Virus record (IMG/VR): IMGVR_UViG_3300043410_001892
Location: 1 to 64,000 of that record
From: a virus
Length of the DNA: 64,000 bases
Direction: 5' to 3' (one strand)
A program made the position numbers and the translations under genes. Positions 37,100 through 43,593 of the stretch are shown in pieces. The stretch's first letter is position 1, and the number at the start of each line of letters is the position of its first letter. The notes beneath the pieces are model-generated. The model was not told the origin of the DNA and made no database searches. It was given only the letters and a program-made list of their open reading frames with translations.

Positions 37100-37145
37100 A
37101 ATTGAAAACGGTGATTGGTTCCTTAACATGAGATTTATTAAATGA
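37092..37145 (+). pseudogene. 17-residue fossil of an HRYYGP unit
   Basis: MAKIENGDWFLNMRFIK: only the closing part of a unit (G.W.L...FIK) remains, still with an ATG and still ATGA-coupled to the next gene. It may survive because it keeps ribosomes moving down the array. Confidence 0.5.
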
Positions 37146-37345
37146 CTAAAGTTAAGGTAGTTGAAATTGCTAATAAGGTTAGATACGTAACCGAACAAGG
37201 TGATTATTTGCATAGGGTAGATGGTCCGGCTATCTCATGGAGTGACGGAGACTGGTGTTGGTTGTTAAATGATTTAATGCACAGATATTATGGTCCGGCA
37301 CATGTCCAAGGCACTTGGTACATTCACAACGAGAAGATAAAATGA
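37142..37345 (+). CDS. HRYYGP-family protein
   Basis: 67 aa. LHRVDGPAISWSDGDWCWLL, NDLMHRYYGPAHVQGTWYIH, NEKIK. NGPA is DGPA. Confidence 0.8.
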   Translation: MTKVKVVEIANKVRYVTEQGDYLHRVDGPAISWSDGDWCWLLNDLMHRYYGPAHVQGTWYIHNEKIK

Positions 37346-37539
37346 TTAGAAAAGTCGTTCTTGATGATCGGGTTAGATATGTACGAGAAGATGATATTTT
37401 ACATAGGACTAATGGTCCAGCTGTAATTTGGAATGATGGACAAGCGTCATGGTTTCTTTATGGGAAGAGACATCGATACTACGGCCCATTGAATAATTTT
37501 GGATCCTGGCAACTACATGGAGAATGGTTAAATGGATGA
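37342..37539 (+). CDS. HRYYGP-family protein
   Basis: 65 aa, ATGA-coupled. LHRTNGPAVIWNDGQASWFL, YGKRHRYYGPLNNFGSWQLH, GEWLNG. Ends in LNG, not IK. Confidence 0.8.
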   Translation: MIRKVVLDDRVRYVREDDILHRTNGPAVIWNDGQASWFLYGKRHRYYGPLNNFGSWQLHGEWLNG

Positions 37540-37735
37540 CGCGTTTATACATACACTACATCAAAACAATCAAAACCAAATACATCGAACAAATGGCCCT
37601 GCAAGAATATGGCATCACGGCGCCGAAGATTGGCATTTATTTGGGAGATATCACAGATACTATGGACCTGCTGTATCATGGACTAGTAGTAACTGGATTT
37701 TACATGGGAAACTAATTAAAGATGATGGTGACTAG
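37532..37735 (+). CDS. HRYYGP-family protein
   Basis: 67 aa. QIHRTNGPARIWHHGAEDWH, LFGRYHRYYGPAVSWTSSNW, ILHGKLIKDDGD. Followed by a fossil segment rather than directly by a gene. Confidence 0.8.
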   Translation: MDDAFIHTLHQNNQNQIHRTNGPARIWHHGAEDWHLFGRYHRYYGPAVSWTSSNWILHGKLIKDDGD

Positions 37736-37780
37736 ACTTTTACGGACCACGGTGGATACATGGCGAGTTTATTAAGTTCA
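37736..37780 (+). pseudogene. fossil of an HRYYGP unit reused as a gene start
   Basis: TTTTACGGACCACGGTGGAT, then ACATGGCGAGTTTATTAA, reads Y-G-P then W-I-H-G-E-F-I-K in one frame with the middle deleted. The ATG inside CATGGCGAG (HGE) is now the start of 37760 in another frame. Confidence 0.55.
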
Positions 37781-38005
37781 AAAGAAATTGTACATCACTT
37801 ATATGATGTACATCCGTTAAGTACACAACGTAAAGAAGAATACGTGATAAAGGGAACTACTAACAAAAATCACAGAACTAATGGCCCGGCTGTTATATGG
37901 GCCAATGGCAGTTGGAACTGGGCTTTGAATCACAAGTGTCATAGATACTACGGTCCGGACAGTGATAGAAACTTTTGGCATCTGCACGGAGATTTTATTA
38001 AATGA
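37760..38005 (+). CDS. HRYYGP-family protein with recruited N-terminus
   Basis: 81 aa. The first six or so residues (MASLLS) are encoded by the old HGEFIK segment in a different frame. Then NKNHRTNGPAVIWANGSWNW, ALNHKCHRYYGPDSDRNFWH, LHGDFIK. Confidence 0.75.
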   Translation: MASLLSSKEIVHHLYDVHPLSTQRKEEYVIKGTTNKNHRTNGPAVIWANGSWNWALNHKCHRYYGPDSDRNFWHLHGDFIK

Positions 38006-38202
38006 TTAAACGCTGTGTTACTGAGTTTAGTGAATCGTATACCCTAAACGGCAAGTACCATCGACCCAATGGCCCAGCACATTTATGGAGTAGTGGGTAT
38101 GGAGAATGGTGGGTATGGTTTCTTCATGAAAAGAAACATAGATACTATGGACCACAGTGTATAAATGGTGATTGGTACCTACATCATGAAAGGGTTAAAT
38201 GA
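38002..38202 (+). CDS. HRYYGP-family protein
   Basis: 66 aa. YHRPNGPAHLWSSGYGEWWV, WFLHEKKHRYYGPQCINGDW, YLHHERVK. HG is HH, as in the following block. Confidence 0.8.
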   Translation: MIKRCVTEFSESYTLNGKYHRPNGPAHLWSSGYGEWWVWFLHEKKHRYYGPQCINGDWYLHHERVK

Positions 38203-38393
38203 AAGAACGCAACGAGAATAGTTTAGAACGGATTTGGTACACTACAAACGGTAGGTATCATCGTGCTAATGGTCCTGCGCTGGTGTGGGCCAAGGATATA
38301 TGGGCTTGGTGGTTATATGGCAAACTACATAGATACTACGGCCCAGCACTCGATGAAGGTAACTGGTACTCACATGGAGATAAAATTAAATGA
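38199..38393 (+). CDS. HRYYGP-family protein
   Basis: 64 aa. YHRANGPALVWAKDIWAWWL, YGKLHRYYGPALDEGNWYSH, GDKIK. ATGA-coupled. Confidence 0.8.
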   Translation: MKERNENSLERIWYTTNGRYHRANGPALVWAKDIWAWWLYGKLHRYYGPALDEGNWYSHGDKIK

Positions 38394-38569
38394 TGAACTA
38401 CTTTGACACACAGGGCTTCTATCACAAAACAAATGGCCCTGCGAAGATATGGTCTACAGATGCGCAGGAATGGATATACCACGGCCGTCGGCACAGATAT
38501 TACGGCCCTTCGAGAATATGGAAGGATGGTAATGAACATTGGTACCTAAATCATAAAAGGGTTAAATGA
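38390..38569 (+). CDS. HRYYGP-family protein
   Basis: 59 aa. FYHKTNGPAKIWSTDAQEWI, YHGRRHRYYGPSRIWKDGNE, HWYLNHKRVK. Opens a sub-block of five compact genes (38390-39258) with YHG in place of L.G and H.KR(V/I)K endings. Confidence 0.8.
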   Translation: MMNYFDTQGFYHKTNGPAKIWSTDAQEWIYHGRRHRYYGPSRIWKDGNEHWYLNHKRVK

Positions 38570-38745
38570 AGACATACGTTGACAATGAGCGCAAGGTTCA
38601 CAGAACAAATGGCCCTGCGAGAGAATGGGGTCTGGGTGTGCAGTCATGGTGCTATCACGGCCAATTGCATAGGTATTACGGCCCTTCAAACATATGGAGT
38701 GATGGTAGTTCAAACTGGTACCTACATCATAAAAGGGTCAAATGA
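38566..38745 (+). CDS. HRYYGP-family protein
   Basis: 59 aa. KVHRTNGPAREWGLGVQSWC, YHGQLHRYYGPSNIWSDGSS, NWYLHHKRVK. Second of the compact block. Confidence 0.8.
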   Translation: MKTYVDNERKVHRTNGPAREWGLGVQSWCYHGQLHRYYGPSNIWSDGSSNWYLHHKRVK

Positions 38746-38915
38746 AAGAATACATTGACAATGAGAATAGGGTTCACAAAACTAATGGCCCTGCGCGTAT
38801 ATGGCCTAGTGGTATGGAGGAATGGCGGTGTCACGGACAATGGCATAGATACTATGGCCCGGCATTTACTGGTAGCTTTACTTCTTGGCATCTATATGAT
38901 AAGCGGGTCAAATGA
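38742..38915 (+). CDS. HRYYGP-family protein
   Basis: 57 aa. RVHKTNGPARIWPSGMEEWR, CHGQWHRYYGPAFTGSFTSW, HLYDKRVK. Starts MKEYIDNEN, like its neighbours. Confidence 0.8.
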   Translation: MKEYIDNENRVHKTNGPARIWPSGMEEWRCHGQWHRYYGPAFTGSFTSWHLYDKRVK

Positions 38916-39094
38916 AAGAATATATTGACGATGTGAATAGGATTCACAAAACTAATGGCCCTGCGCGTATATGGGCTAATGGTATGGAGGAATGGCGTTG
39001 TCACGGACTATGGCATAGATACTATGGCCCAGCATTTATATCAACTGGTAGCCTTCTTAGTGCTTGGTATATACATCATAAAAAGATCAAATGA
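38912..39094 (+). CDS. HRYYGP-family protein
   Basis: 60 aa. RIHKTNGPARIWANGMEEWR, CHGLWHRYYGPAFISTGSLL, SAWYIHHKKIK. Most of the first 100 bases match the gene before. Confidence 0.8.
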   Translation: MKEYIDDVNRIHKTNGPARIWANGMEEWRCHGLWHRYYGPAFISTGSLLSAWYIHHKKIK

Positions 39095-39258
39095 AAGAAT
39101 ACATTGATAGGATTCACAAAACTAATGGTCCTGCATGGATCGATGCTAGGCTGCAGGAATGGGTATATTACGGCCAATGGCATAGATACTACGGTCCTGC
39201 AAAAAGTTGGTCTTGGGGACGTGAAGAATGGTACTTACGTCATAAAAAGATTAAATAA
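39091..39258 (+). CDS. HRYYGP-family protein
   Basis: 55 aa. MKEYIDRIHKTNGPAWIDAR, LQEWVYYGQWHRYYGPAKSW, EEWYLRHKKIK. Last gene of the big array; four residues shorter at the start than its neighbour. Confidence 0.8.
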   Translation: MKEYIDRIHKTNGPAWIDARLQEWVYYGQWHRYYGPAKSWSWGREEWYLRHKKIK

Positions 39259-39262
39259 TCAC

Positions 39263-39291
39263 TTGCAATATCAAACTAAGTTTGCTATACT
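39263..39291 (+). promoter_or_regulatory. class I promoter
   Basis: TTGCAA, 17 bp, TATACT (39286-39291). Spacer dyad CAAACTAAGTTTG. Drives 39323. Confidence 0.85.
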
Positions 39292-39322
39292 ATATTTTTT
39301 TACAAATTGCTAGGGGTAACAC

Positions 39323-39586
39323 ATGGCTATTATACACACAACATTTGAATGTACTGAGTTCAATGACTTGTTTGATGACGATAACGAATGGATTGGCACA
39401 GTTAAATCCTTTAAGATGGTTACCGGGCCTTTAACTGAAGTGTTCTCTGACTGTGAGTTTGAAGTATTCCACACACCAAGCGAATACTCGTTCTATGTTA
39501 AAGACGCAGATAAACATGCCATGGCCACTCCAAATGGACAAGCTATGATTGACTTCATCTTTTGGTTCTCTGCTGTATATGCCTAG
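39323..39586 (+). CDS. hypothetical protein
   Basis: 87 aa behind TAGGGGTAAC. ECTEFNDLFDDDNEWIGTVK, ending MIDFIFWFSAVYA. No family recognised. Overlaps the next gene by 8 bases. Confidence 0.7.
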   Translation: MAIIHTTFECTEFNDLFDDDNEWIGTVKSFKMVTGPLTEVFSDCEFEVFHTPSEYSFYVKDADKHAMATPNGQAMIDFIFWFSAVYA

Positions 39587-39719
39587 TAAACGTACTATCA
39601 TTGAGATCTTAGTATTAGTGGCATTCTTTATCTATGCCACTACTACTATTGAATATGAACTTATCCCAGAGCCAGGTGTTGTTGATATGGGCAATGGCGT
39701 TCTTCTATACACCTTATAA
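39579..39719 (+). CDS. 46-residue membrane peptide
   Basis: PSKRTIIEILVLVAFFIYAT is a single membrane helix after a basic start; the outer part is YELIPEPGVVDMGNGVLLYT. Function unknown. Confidence 0.65.
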   Translation: MPSKRTIIEILVLVAFFIYATTTIEYELIPEPGVVDMGNGVLLYTL

Positions 39720-39750
39720 TACTGTGTAATTGCAGTATAAAACACTGTTG

Positions 39751-39777
39751 AGCAATGTGCAAAATTTGCACATTGCT
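39751..39777. repeat. 27-bp near-perfect palindrome
   Basis: AGCAATGTGCAAA, one base, TTTGCACATTGCT: 13 pairs. No T run follows. It lies between two operons and 30 bases after ATACTG/CAGTAT (39719-39738). Either a factor-dependent terminator or an operator. Confidence 0.6.
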
Positions 39778-39782
39778 GTTGA

Positions 39783-39853
39783 TATCCAGCTGTTAAAATA
39801 AAAACATAAGCAAACTATTAAATAATAAAACACATTAAAATTTGGAGATTAAA
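39783..39853 (+). promoter_or_regulatory. partial third copy of the HRYYGP-array leader
   Basis: ATCCAGCTGTTAAAATAAAAAC, then AATAATAAAACACATTAAAA and GGAGATTAAA before ATG 39854. It shares the CAGCTGTT head with copies 1 and 2 but lacks their 3' arm, and it precedes a gene unrelated to HRYYGP. Confidence 0.4.
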
Positions 39854-40093
39854 ATGACTACATCAATTACAGGAATACCCTCGATATTATCAGACGCAAG
39901 ATATGTTACTGACTTGTTCAATAAGCAAAAAGCCGTTCAGCAAGCTAGTATTCAGAAACCCTTACAGCAAGTGCAATTGGCTAATAAGATGCACAATGAT
40001 CAGTTGGCTACAGACCCAACATGGATCAATGGCGTTCATTGTCATGATTCAGCAAGTCGGCACAACTACACTTATCTCAATAATACCAAATAG
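39854..40093 (+). CDS. hypothetical protein
   Basis: 79 aa from the ATG behind TTGGAGATTAAA. TTSITGIPSILSDARYVTDL, then Gln-rich QKAVQQASIQKPLQQVQLAN. Likely helical. Function unknown. Confidence 0.7.
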   Translation: MTTSITGIPSILSDARYVTDLFNKQKAVQQASIQKPLQQVQLANKMHNDQLATDPTWINGVHCHDSASRHNYTYLNNTK

Positions 40094-40106
40094 AGTATTA
40101 AAATTC

Positions 40107-40135
40107 TTGCAATTCTATAATTAGTTTGCTATAAT
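40107..40135 (+). promoter_or_regulatory. class I promoter
   Basis: TTGCAA, 17 bp, TATAAT (40130-40135); ATATTTTTTT and TAGGAGTAG before ATG 40169. Confidence 0.85.
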
Positions 40136-40168
40136 ATATTTTTTTAACAACACAACCTAGGAGTAGTT

Positions 40169-40324
40169 ATGTCAGTACATAGCAGAGAACAATTAGTTAG
40201 CCTTTTAGATCGTGCCCTAGCATTTATTGAAGAACCAGGTAATTACAGCGATCATGAACGCAGTGAATTGCTTGACGACATGTCTGAAGCAGTTGTTAAA
40301 GAACATCCTGCACACTGGGAGTAA
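40169..40324 (+). CDS. 51-residue helical protein
   Basis: SVHSREQLVSLLDRALAFIE, HERSELLDDMSEAVVKEHPA. All-helical appearance; function unknown. Confidence 0.65.
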   Translation: MSVHSREQLVSLLDRALAFIEEPGNYSDHERSELLDDMSEAVVKEHPAHWE

Positions 40325-40327
40325 GTT

Positions 40328-40483
40328 ATGAAAGAATTTGGTGTAACATTTACCGTTAACCCAGACGATAACGGTTATCATTATGAAGTTATCGATGCAG
40401 AAAACGAAGATGATGCAAGATGTATTTTATTAAGCGTACTTGGACCTTATACTGCAATCCGTTCAATTGAATTGGTGGACTAA
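40328..40483 (+). CDS. 51-residue hypothetical protein
   Basis: KEFGVTFTVNPDDNGYHYEV, DAENEDDARCILLSVLGPYT. A beta-alpha-beta pattern. TAATG overlap with the next gene. Confidence 0.65.
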   Translation: MKEFGVTFTVNPDDNGYHYEVIDAENEDDARCILLSVLGPYTAIRSIELVD

Positions 40484-40764
40484 TGAAACAACTATTATTA
40501 CTTGCCGCTTTACTCCCAGCTGTAGCATCAGCTGATCCCTTAGTAGTTATTCCTGCTTATCCAGACCCTACTAACTTTTATCATCACATTCATTGCACTG
40601 GTCAAAGCCTTTACGATTTATGTCCAACACGTATGGTAATTGATTATCATATCGATGATCTACAACCATCCAAAACAATACATTTACCGCGCACTGATAC
40701 TAGAGCGCAAATGCGTAAGATTGACCCTAATGCGGACTACCGCTATAACTATCGAATTCAATAA
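40483..40764 (+). CDS. secreted protein with signal peptide
   Basis: 93 aa. Signal peptide KQLLLLAALLPAVASA (cleavage near residue 17), then a Pro/His-rich mature part HHIHCTGQSLYDLCPTRM with two cysteines. Exported product of unknown role. Confidence 0.7.
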   Translation: MKQLLLLAALLPAVASADPLVVIPAYPDPTNFYHHIHCTGQSLYDLCPTRMVIDYHIDDLQPSKTIHLPRTDTRAQMRKIDPNADYRYNYRIQ

Positions 40765-40772
40765 GGAATCAC

Positions 40773-41018
40773 ATGAAACAACACGCAATTACCGCTATCA
40801 ATGTCTTCTGTTACTTTGCTACGGCTTCTCTGTTATCATTGTTTATATGGGTATATACAGGCCCAGCTGATGATTCACCAGAAGGCCTACAACTTCATCA
40901 ATGTATGGAAATTGCTAGAGTATTGTCCCCAGACGCTGATACTAAGCTACTAATTCAACGTGGCTGCTTTGGCAATTACTTAATCAGTATTGGCCAAGAG
41001 ATTAAAACCCCCGAATAA
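40773..41018 (+). CDS. membrane-anchored protein
   Basis: 81 aa behind AAGGAATCAC. One N-terminal helix (TAINVFCYFATASLLSLFIW), then an outer part with QLHQCMEIARVLSPDADTKL and RGCFGN. It may act in the envelope with the gene before it. Confidence 0.7.
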   Translation: MKQHAITAINVFCYFATASLLSLFIWVYTGPADDSPEGLQLHQCMEIARVLSPDADTKLLIQRGCFGNYLISIGQEIKTPE

Positions 41019-41027
41019 CAATTACTC

Positions 41028-41054
41028 AGCGTAGTGAGTTACCCTCACTACGCT
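41028..41054 (+). terminator. strong hairpin, possible terminator
   Basis: AGCGTAGTGAG-TTACC-CTCACTACGCT, 11 perfect pairs, followed by ATCTCTCGTT instead of a T run. Located just after the 41018 stop. Confidence 0.6.
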
Positions 41055-41075
41055 ATCTCTCGTTAAGGAACTATC

Positions 41076-41273
41076 ATGCACTTCATAACATTAAACAGAG
41101 TAGTACATAAGTCAACAGTAGAAGTAGAAACACATGAAATAGACATTAGGATAAAAGACATTGTAGCATTTCACGATGGCCTCATTGCAGTAGGACATCA
41201 TCAGTATAATATTGTTGAATCAAAGAAAACTATACACGATAAGATTCGTGAGGCAGGTATGACATGGGAGTAA
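41076..41273 (+). CDS. hypothetical protein
   Basis: 65 aa behind AAGGAACTATC. FITLNRVVHKSTVEVETHEI, KDIVAFHDGLIAVGHHQYNI, VVESKKTIHDKI-like end. This short beta-rich plan (a start like F..L......, then 'V.ES...I...I') is common in phage genomes. Overlaps the next gene by 10 bases. Confidence 0.7.
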   Translation: MHFITLNRVVHKSTVEVETHEIDIRIKDIVAFHDGLIAVGHHQYNIVESKKTIHDKIREAGMTWE

Positions 41274-41638
41274 TTCCAGCTAACCCGCCACCAATGAAAA
41301 GTTCACTTTCACTTAAAACCACACTAATCAGTAATTCTGACATACAAGAGATCAGAACTGGTCTTAGTGAGAAGATTATTAACCCTGCATTAAGATGGGT
41401 AGGTAGAATGCTGTTAAACGTAGAGTTAGCCCCTCGATCAGAAAACAAAATGTCATTTGATGAAGCTCAAATGTATGTGCTGTTTTGTAGACATGATGGA
41501 CATAAAAACTGGAGATTTCCAACTCGCGAAGAATGGGAAACTATTCACGGTTGGGAGACACCTGTATGGCTAGCTGAAAAGGACAACGTAGTAACAGATA
41601 AGGATTGGTATGTACAGCCAATTAGAGATAAGAAATGA
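41264..41638 (+). CDS. WRLPT-family protein with long N-terminal region
   Basis: 124 aa. The first 50 residues (GVIPANPPPMKSSLSLKTTL, then NPALRWVGRM) belong to no other member. Then FDEAQMYVLFCRHDG, KNWRFPTREEW, PVWLAEKD, YVQPIRDKK. Opens the 41-44 kb mixed operon. Confidence 0.75.
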   Translation: MGVIPANPPPMKSSLSLKTTLISNSDIQEIRTGLSEKIINPALRWVGRMLLNVELAPRSENKMSFDEAQMYVLFCRHDGHKNWRFPTREEWETIHGWETPVWLAEKDNVVTDKDWYVQPIRDKK

Positions 41639-41880
41639 TTGAACTAGCCCCACGAGAACTTTGGAAGTATGATTTAACCAAAGACGAAGCTAGGTTTTAC
41701 ATATTCACGCTTCCAGGCTATAGAATATCTACATTTGCAGAACTCAACTCATTAGTAGAAGATATACGAGCAATTGATCATGACATGTGGGACGCTTGGA
41801 CACAAGATACACTTGATAGCGACAATATACCCGATGACGAAACCGGTACTGTAGTCCCAGTGAGAGATAAAGATGATTGA
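41635..41880 (+). CDS. WRLPT-family variant lacking the core
   Basis: 81 aa, ATGA-coupled. KDEARFYIFTLPGYRISTFA replaces the usual YC...NG..WRLPT part: the NG loop and Trp are gone and R-I-S-T remains. Then DAWTQD and GTVVPVRDKDD. Near twin of 42097. Confidence 0.7.
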   Translation: MIELAPRELWKYDLTKDEARFYIFTLPGYRISTFAELNSLVEDIRAIDHDMWDAWTQDTLDSDNIPDDETGTVVPVRDKDD

Positions 41881-42100
41881 ACCCGGACCACCTTCTAACG
41901 ATCAAATAACCTTTGATCAAGCATTCTTATACTGTATTACCCTAAACCATAACAACCATAAAGACTGGCGACTGCCTACTAGAATGGAATATCTTCATAG
42001 CGGCTTAGTTCCCTCCAATTCTTTTGACGAAACCGATGTTAGGAATTCAGGCGATGACAGTTGCCAATTACTAATATACCCAGTGAGAGATATAAAATGA
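41873..42100 (+). CDS. WRLPT-family protein
   Basis: 75 aa. FDQAFLYCITLNHNN, KDWRLPTRMEYL, then LLIYPVRDIK. Shares QAFLYCITL with 42789. Confidence 0.8.
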   Translation: MIEPGPPSNDQITFDQAFLYCITLNHNNHKDWRLPTRMEYLHSGLVPSNSFDETDVRNSGDDSCQLLIYPVRDIK

Positions 42101-42336
42101 TTGAAATAGCCCCACGAGAACTTTGGAAATATAACCTAACCGCAGACGAATCCAGACTGTATATATTCACAATCCCAGGCTATAGGATTGCCACAGAACA
42201 TGAACTCTACAATATAAGCGAAGAAGTTAGAAAGCTTGATAATACTATGCGCGATGCTTGGTGCCAAGAAGATCTCAATAATCCATCATTTGAGGGCGAA
42301 ACAGGCACAGCAATCCCAGTGAGAGATATAAAATGA
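42097..42336 (+). CDS. WRLPT-family variant lacking the core
   Basis: 79 aa from ATG 42097 (ATGA). IAPRELWKYNLTADESRLYI, FTIPGYRIATEHEL, DAWCQED, GTAIPVRDIK. Duplicate of 41635 with 41873 in between, so a two-gene unit was copied. Confidence 0.7.
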   Translation: MIEIAPRELWKYNLTADESRLYIFTIPGYRIATEHELYNISEEVRKLDNTMRDAWCQEDLNNPSFEGETGTAIPVRDIK

Positions 42337-42569
42337 TTGAACTAGCCCCTAAGACTATTGACAAATTAGATGCGTATAGAGCCGAACTATATATTTGGAC
42401 TTGTACACACAATGGAAAAAACGACTGGCGATTTCCTACAACACGCGAAACTGCAGAGTTAGATATAACCGGCAGCTGGCAGACCAGTGATTTTGAAAAC
42501 TTTGATATTGAACAAATGGTATTAGACGGCTACGATTGGAGGGTAGTCCCAGTGAGAGATATATGTTAG
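42333..42569 (+). CDS. WRLPT-family protein
   Basis: 78 aa. LDAYRAELYIWTCTHNG, NDWRFPTTRETA, GSWQTSD, WRVVPVRDIC. YC is YI with a Cys four residues on (compare 10985). Confidence 0.8.
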   Translation: MIELAPKTIDKLDAYRAELYIWTCTHNGKNDWRFPTTRETAELDITGSWQTSDFENFDIEQMVLDGYDWRVVPVRDIC

Positions 42570-42802
42570 AATACGGCACACCCTCAGAAGAACCCCTAAC
42601 CTATGATCAAGCGTATATGTACTGCTTTTGGCATGAACCAGTTGGACATTGGCGATTACCCACAGCAGATGAATACTTTACCAGCGAAAAGAACTTAGTA
42701 CGCTACTGGTATGAAGATAGAGATCAATTGTCAGAACGTATGTATCTACAACCAGCTAAGATGCAGGTAATACCAGTGAGGACAATACATGATAACTGCT
42801 GA
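42563..42802 (+). CDS. WRLPT-family protein
   Basis: 79 aa from ATG 42563. YDQAYMYCFWHEPVG, HWRLPTADEYF, RYWYEDRD, MQVIPVRTIHD. Confidence 0.8.
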   Translation: MLEYGTPSEEPLTYDQAYMYCFWHEPVGHWRLPTADEYFTSEKNLVRYWYEDRDQLSERMYLQPAKMQVIPVRTIHDNC

Positions 42803-42992
42803 CCCCACCCCACCCCTGACCTATGACCAAGCATTCTTATACTGTATTACCCTAACACACGACAACTATAAAGACTGGATGATGCCCTTGATACTTGATA
42901 ATAAAGACCCTAGCTGGAGACTACATGACGTTAGAAGACAGAAACATTACAATAGATACCCAGTCACCCCTGTTAGATACAACAACGACTAA
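42789..42992 (+). CDS. WRLPT-family protein, degenerate
   Basis: 67 aa. YDQAFLYCITLTHDN, KDWMMPLILDNKDPSWRLHD, RYPVTPVRYNND. The core WRLPT is WMMPL, with a WRL displaced downstream. The last 68 bases also encode the start of the next gene. Confidence 0.65.
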   Translation: MITADPTPPLTYDQAFLYCITLTHDNYKDWMMPLILDNKDPSWRLHDVRRQKHYNRYPVTPVRYNND

Positions 42993-43182
42993 ATGGCATA
43001 ACCCCAGACATCCAGTTATCAATAAGTCTTGGTACTTACATGGTCGTATGCATCGATACTACGGACCAGCTTACACCCCTCCAGATAGACTTAGAAATGA
43101 ACTTAGACTTAGACATGGACTTGATAAAAATCAATATAAACTAAACTGGTTTCTCAATGGAGAATGGATTAAAGATGATTGA
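42925..43182 (+). CDS. HRYYGP-family protein, modified first half
   Basis: 85 aa from ATG 42925. TTKWHNPRHPVINKSWYLHG, RMHRYYGPAYTPPDRL, then an insertion, NWFLNGEWIKDD. The NGPA repeat is replaced by WHNPRHP. Starts 68 bases inside the preceding WRLPT gene, in another frame. Confidence 0.7.
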   Translation: MTLEDRNITIDTQSPLLDTTTTKWHNPRHPVINKSWYLHGRMHRYYGPAYTPPDRLRNELRLRHGLDKNQYKLNWFLNGEWIKDD

Positions 43183-43372
43183 CAACCCCAGAATGATTCA
43201 TAAGAACAAAGATAACGATATACACAACACTAACGGACCAGCTATGATCTTTCATACTACTAACGAATGGGCACTTAACGAATGGGCACTTTGGGGTAAG
43301 AAACATCGATACTACGGCAATCAGAATAATTATCAAGATACTTGGTTCCTACACGGTAAACAAATTAAATGA
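43175..43372 (+). CDS. HRYYGP-family protein
   Basis: 65 aa from ATG 43175. DIHNTNGPAMIFHTTNEWAL, NEWALWGKKHRYYGNQNNYQ, DTWFLHGKQIK. NEWAL is repeated, an internal 15-base duplication; HRYYGP is HRYYGN. Confidence 0.75.
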   Translation: MIDNPRMIHKNKDNDIHNTNGPAMIFHTTNEWALNEWALWGKKHRYYGNQNNYQDTWFLHGKQIK

Positions 43373-43593
43373 TAGTATATGACGACTACAACAGAATTAT
43401 CTATACCCTCGACGACAAAAATGTCCATACTATCGACGGACATCAAACTAAACACAGAACTAACGGCCCGGCAAGTTATTGGAATAATACGAATCTTAGT
43501 TATTGGTACTTATTTGGCGAGTATCACAGATACTACGGCCCCGCCAATACTTTCGATTATCCTTGGTTCCTACACGGTAAACTAATTAAATGA
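43369..43593 (+). CDS. HRYYGP-family protein
   Basis: 74 aa. TKHRTNGPASYWNNTNLSYW, YLFGEYHRYYGPANTFDYPW, FLHGKLIK. ATGA-coupled to a WRLPT gene. Confidence 0.8.
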   Translation: MIVYDDYNRIIYTLDDKNVHTIDGHQTKHRTNGPASYWNNTNLSYWYLFGEYHRYYGPANTFDYPWFLHGKLIK

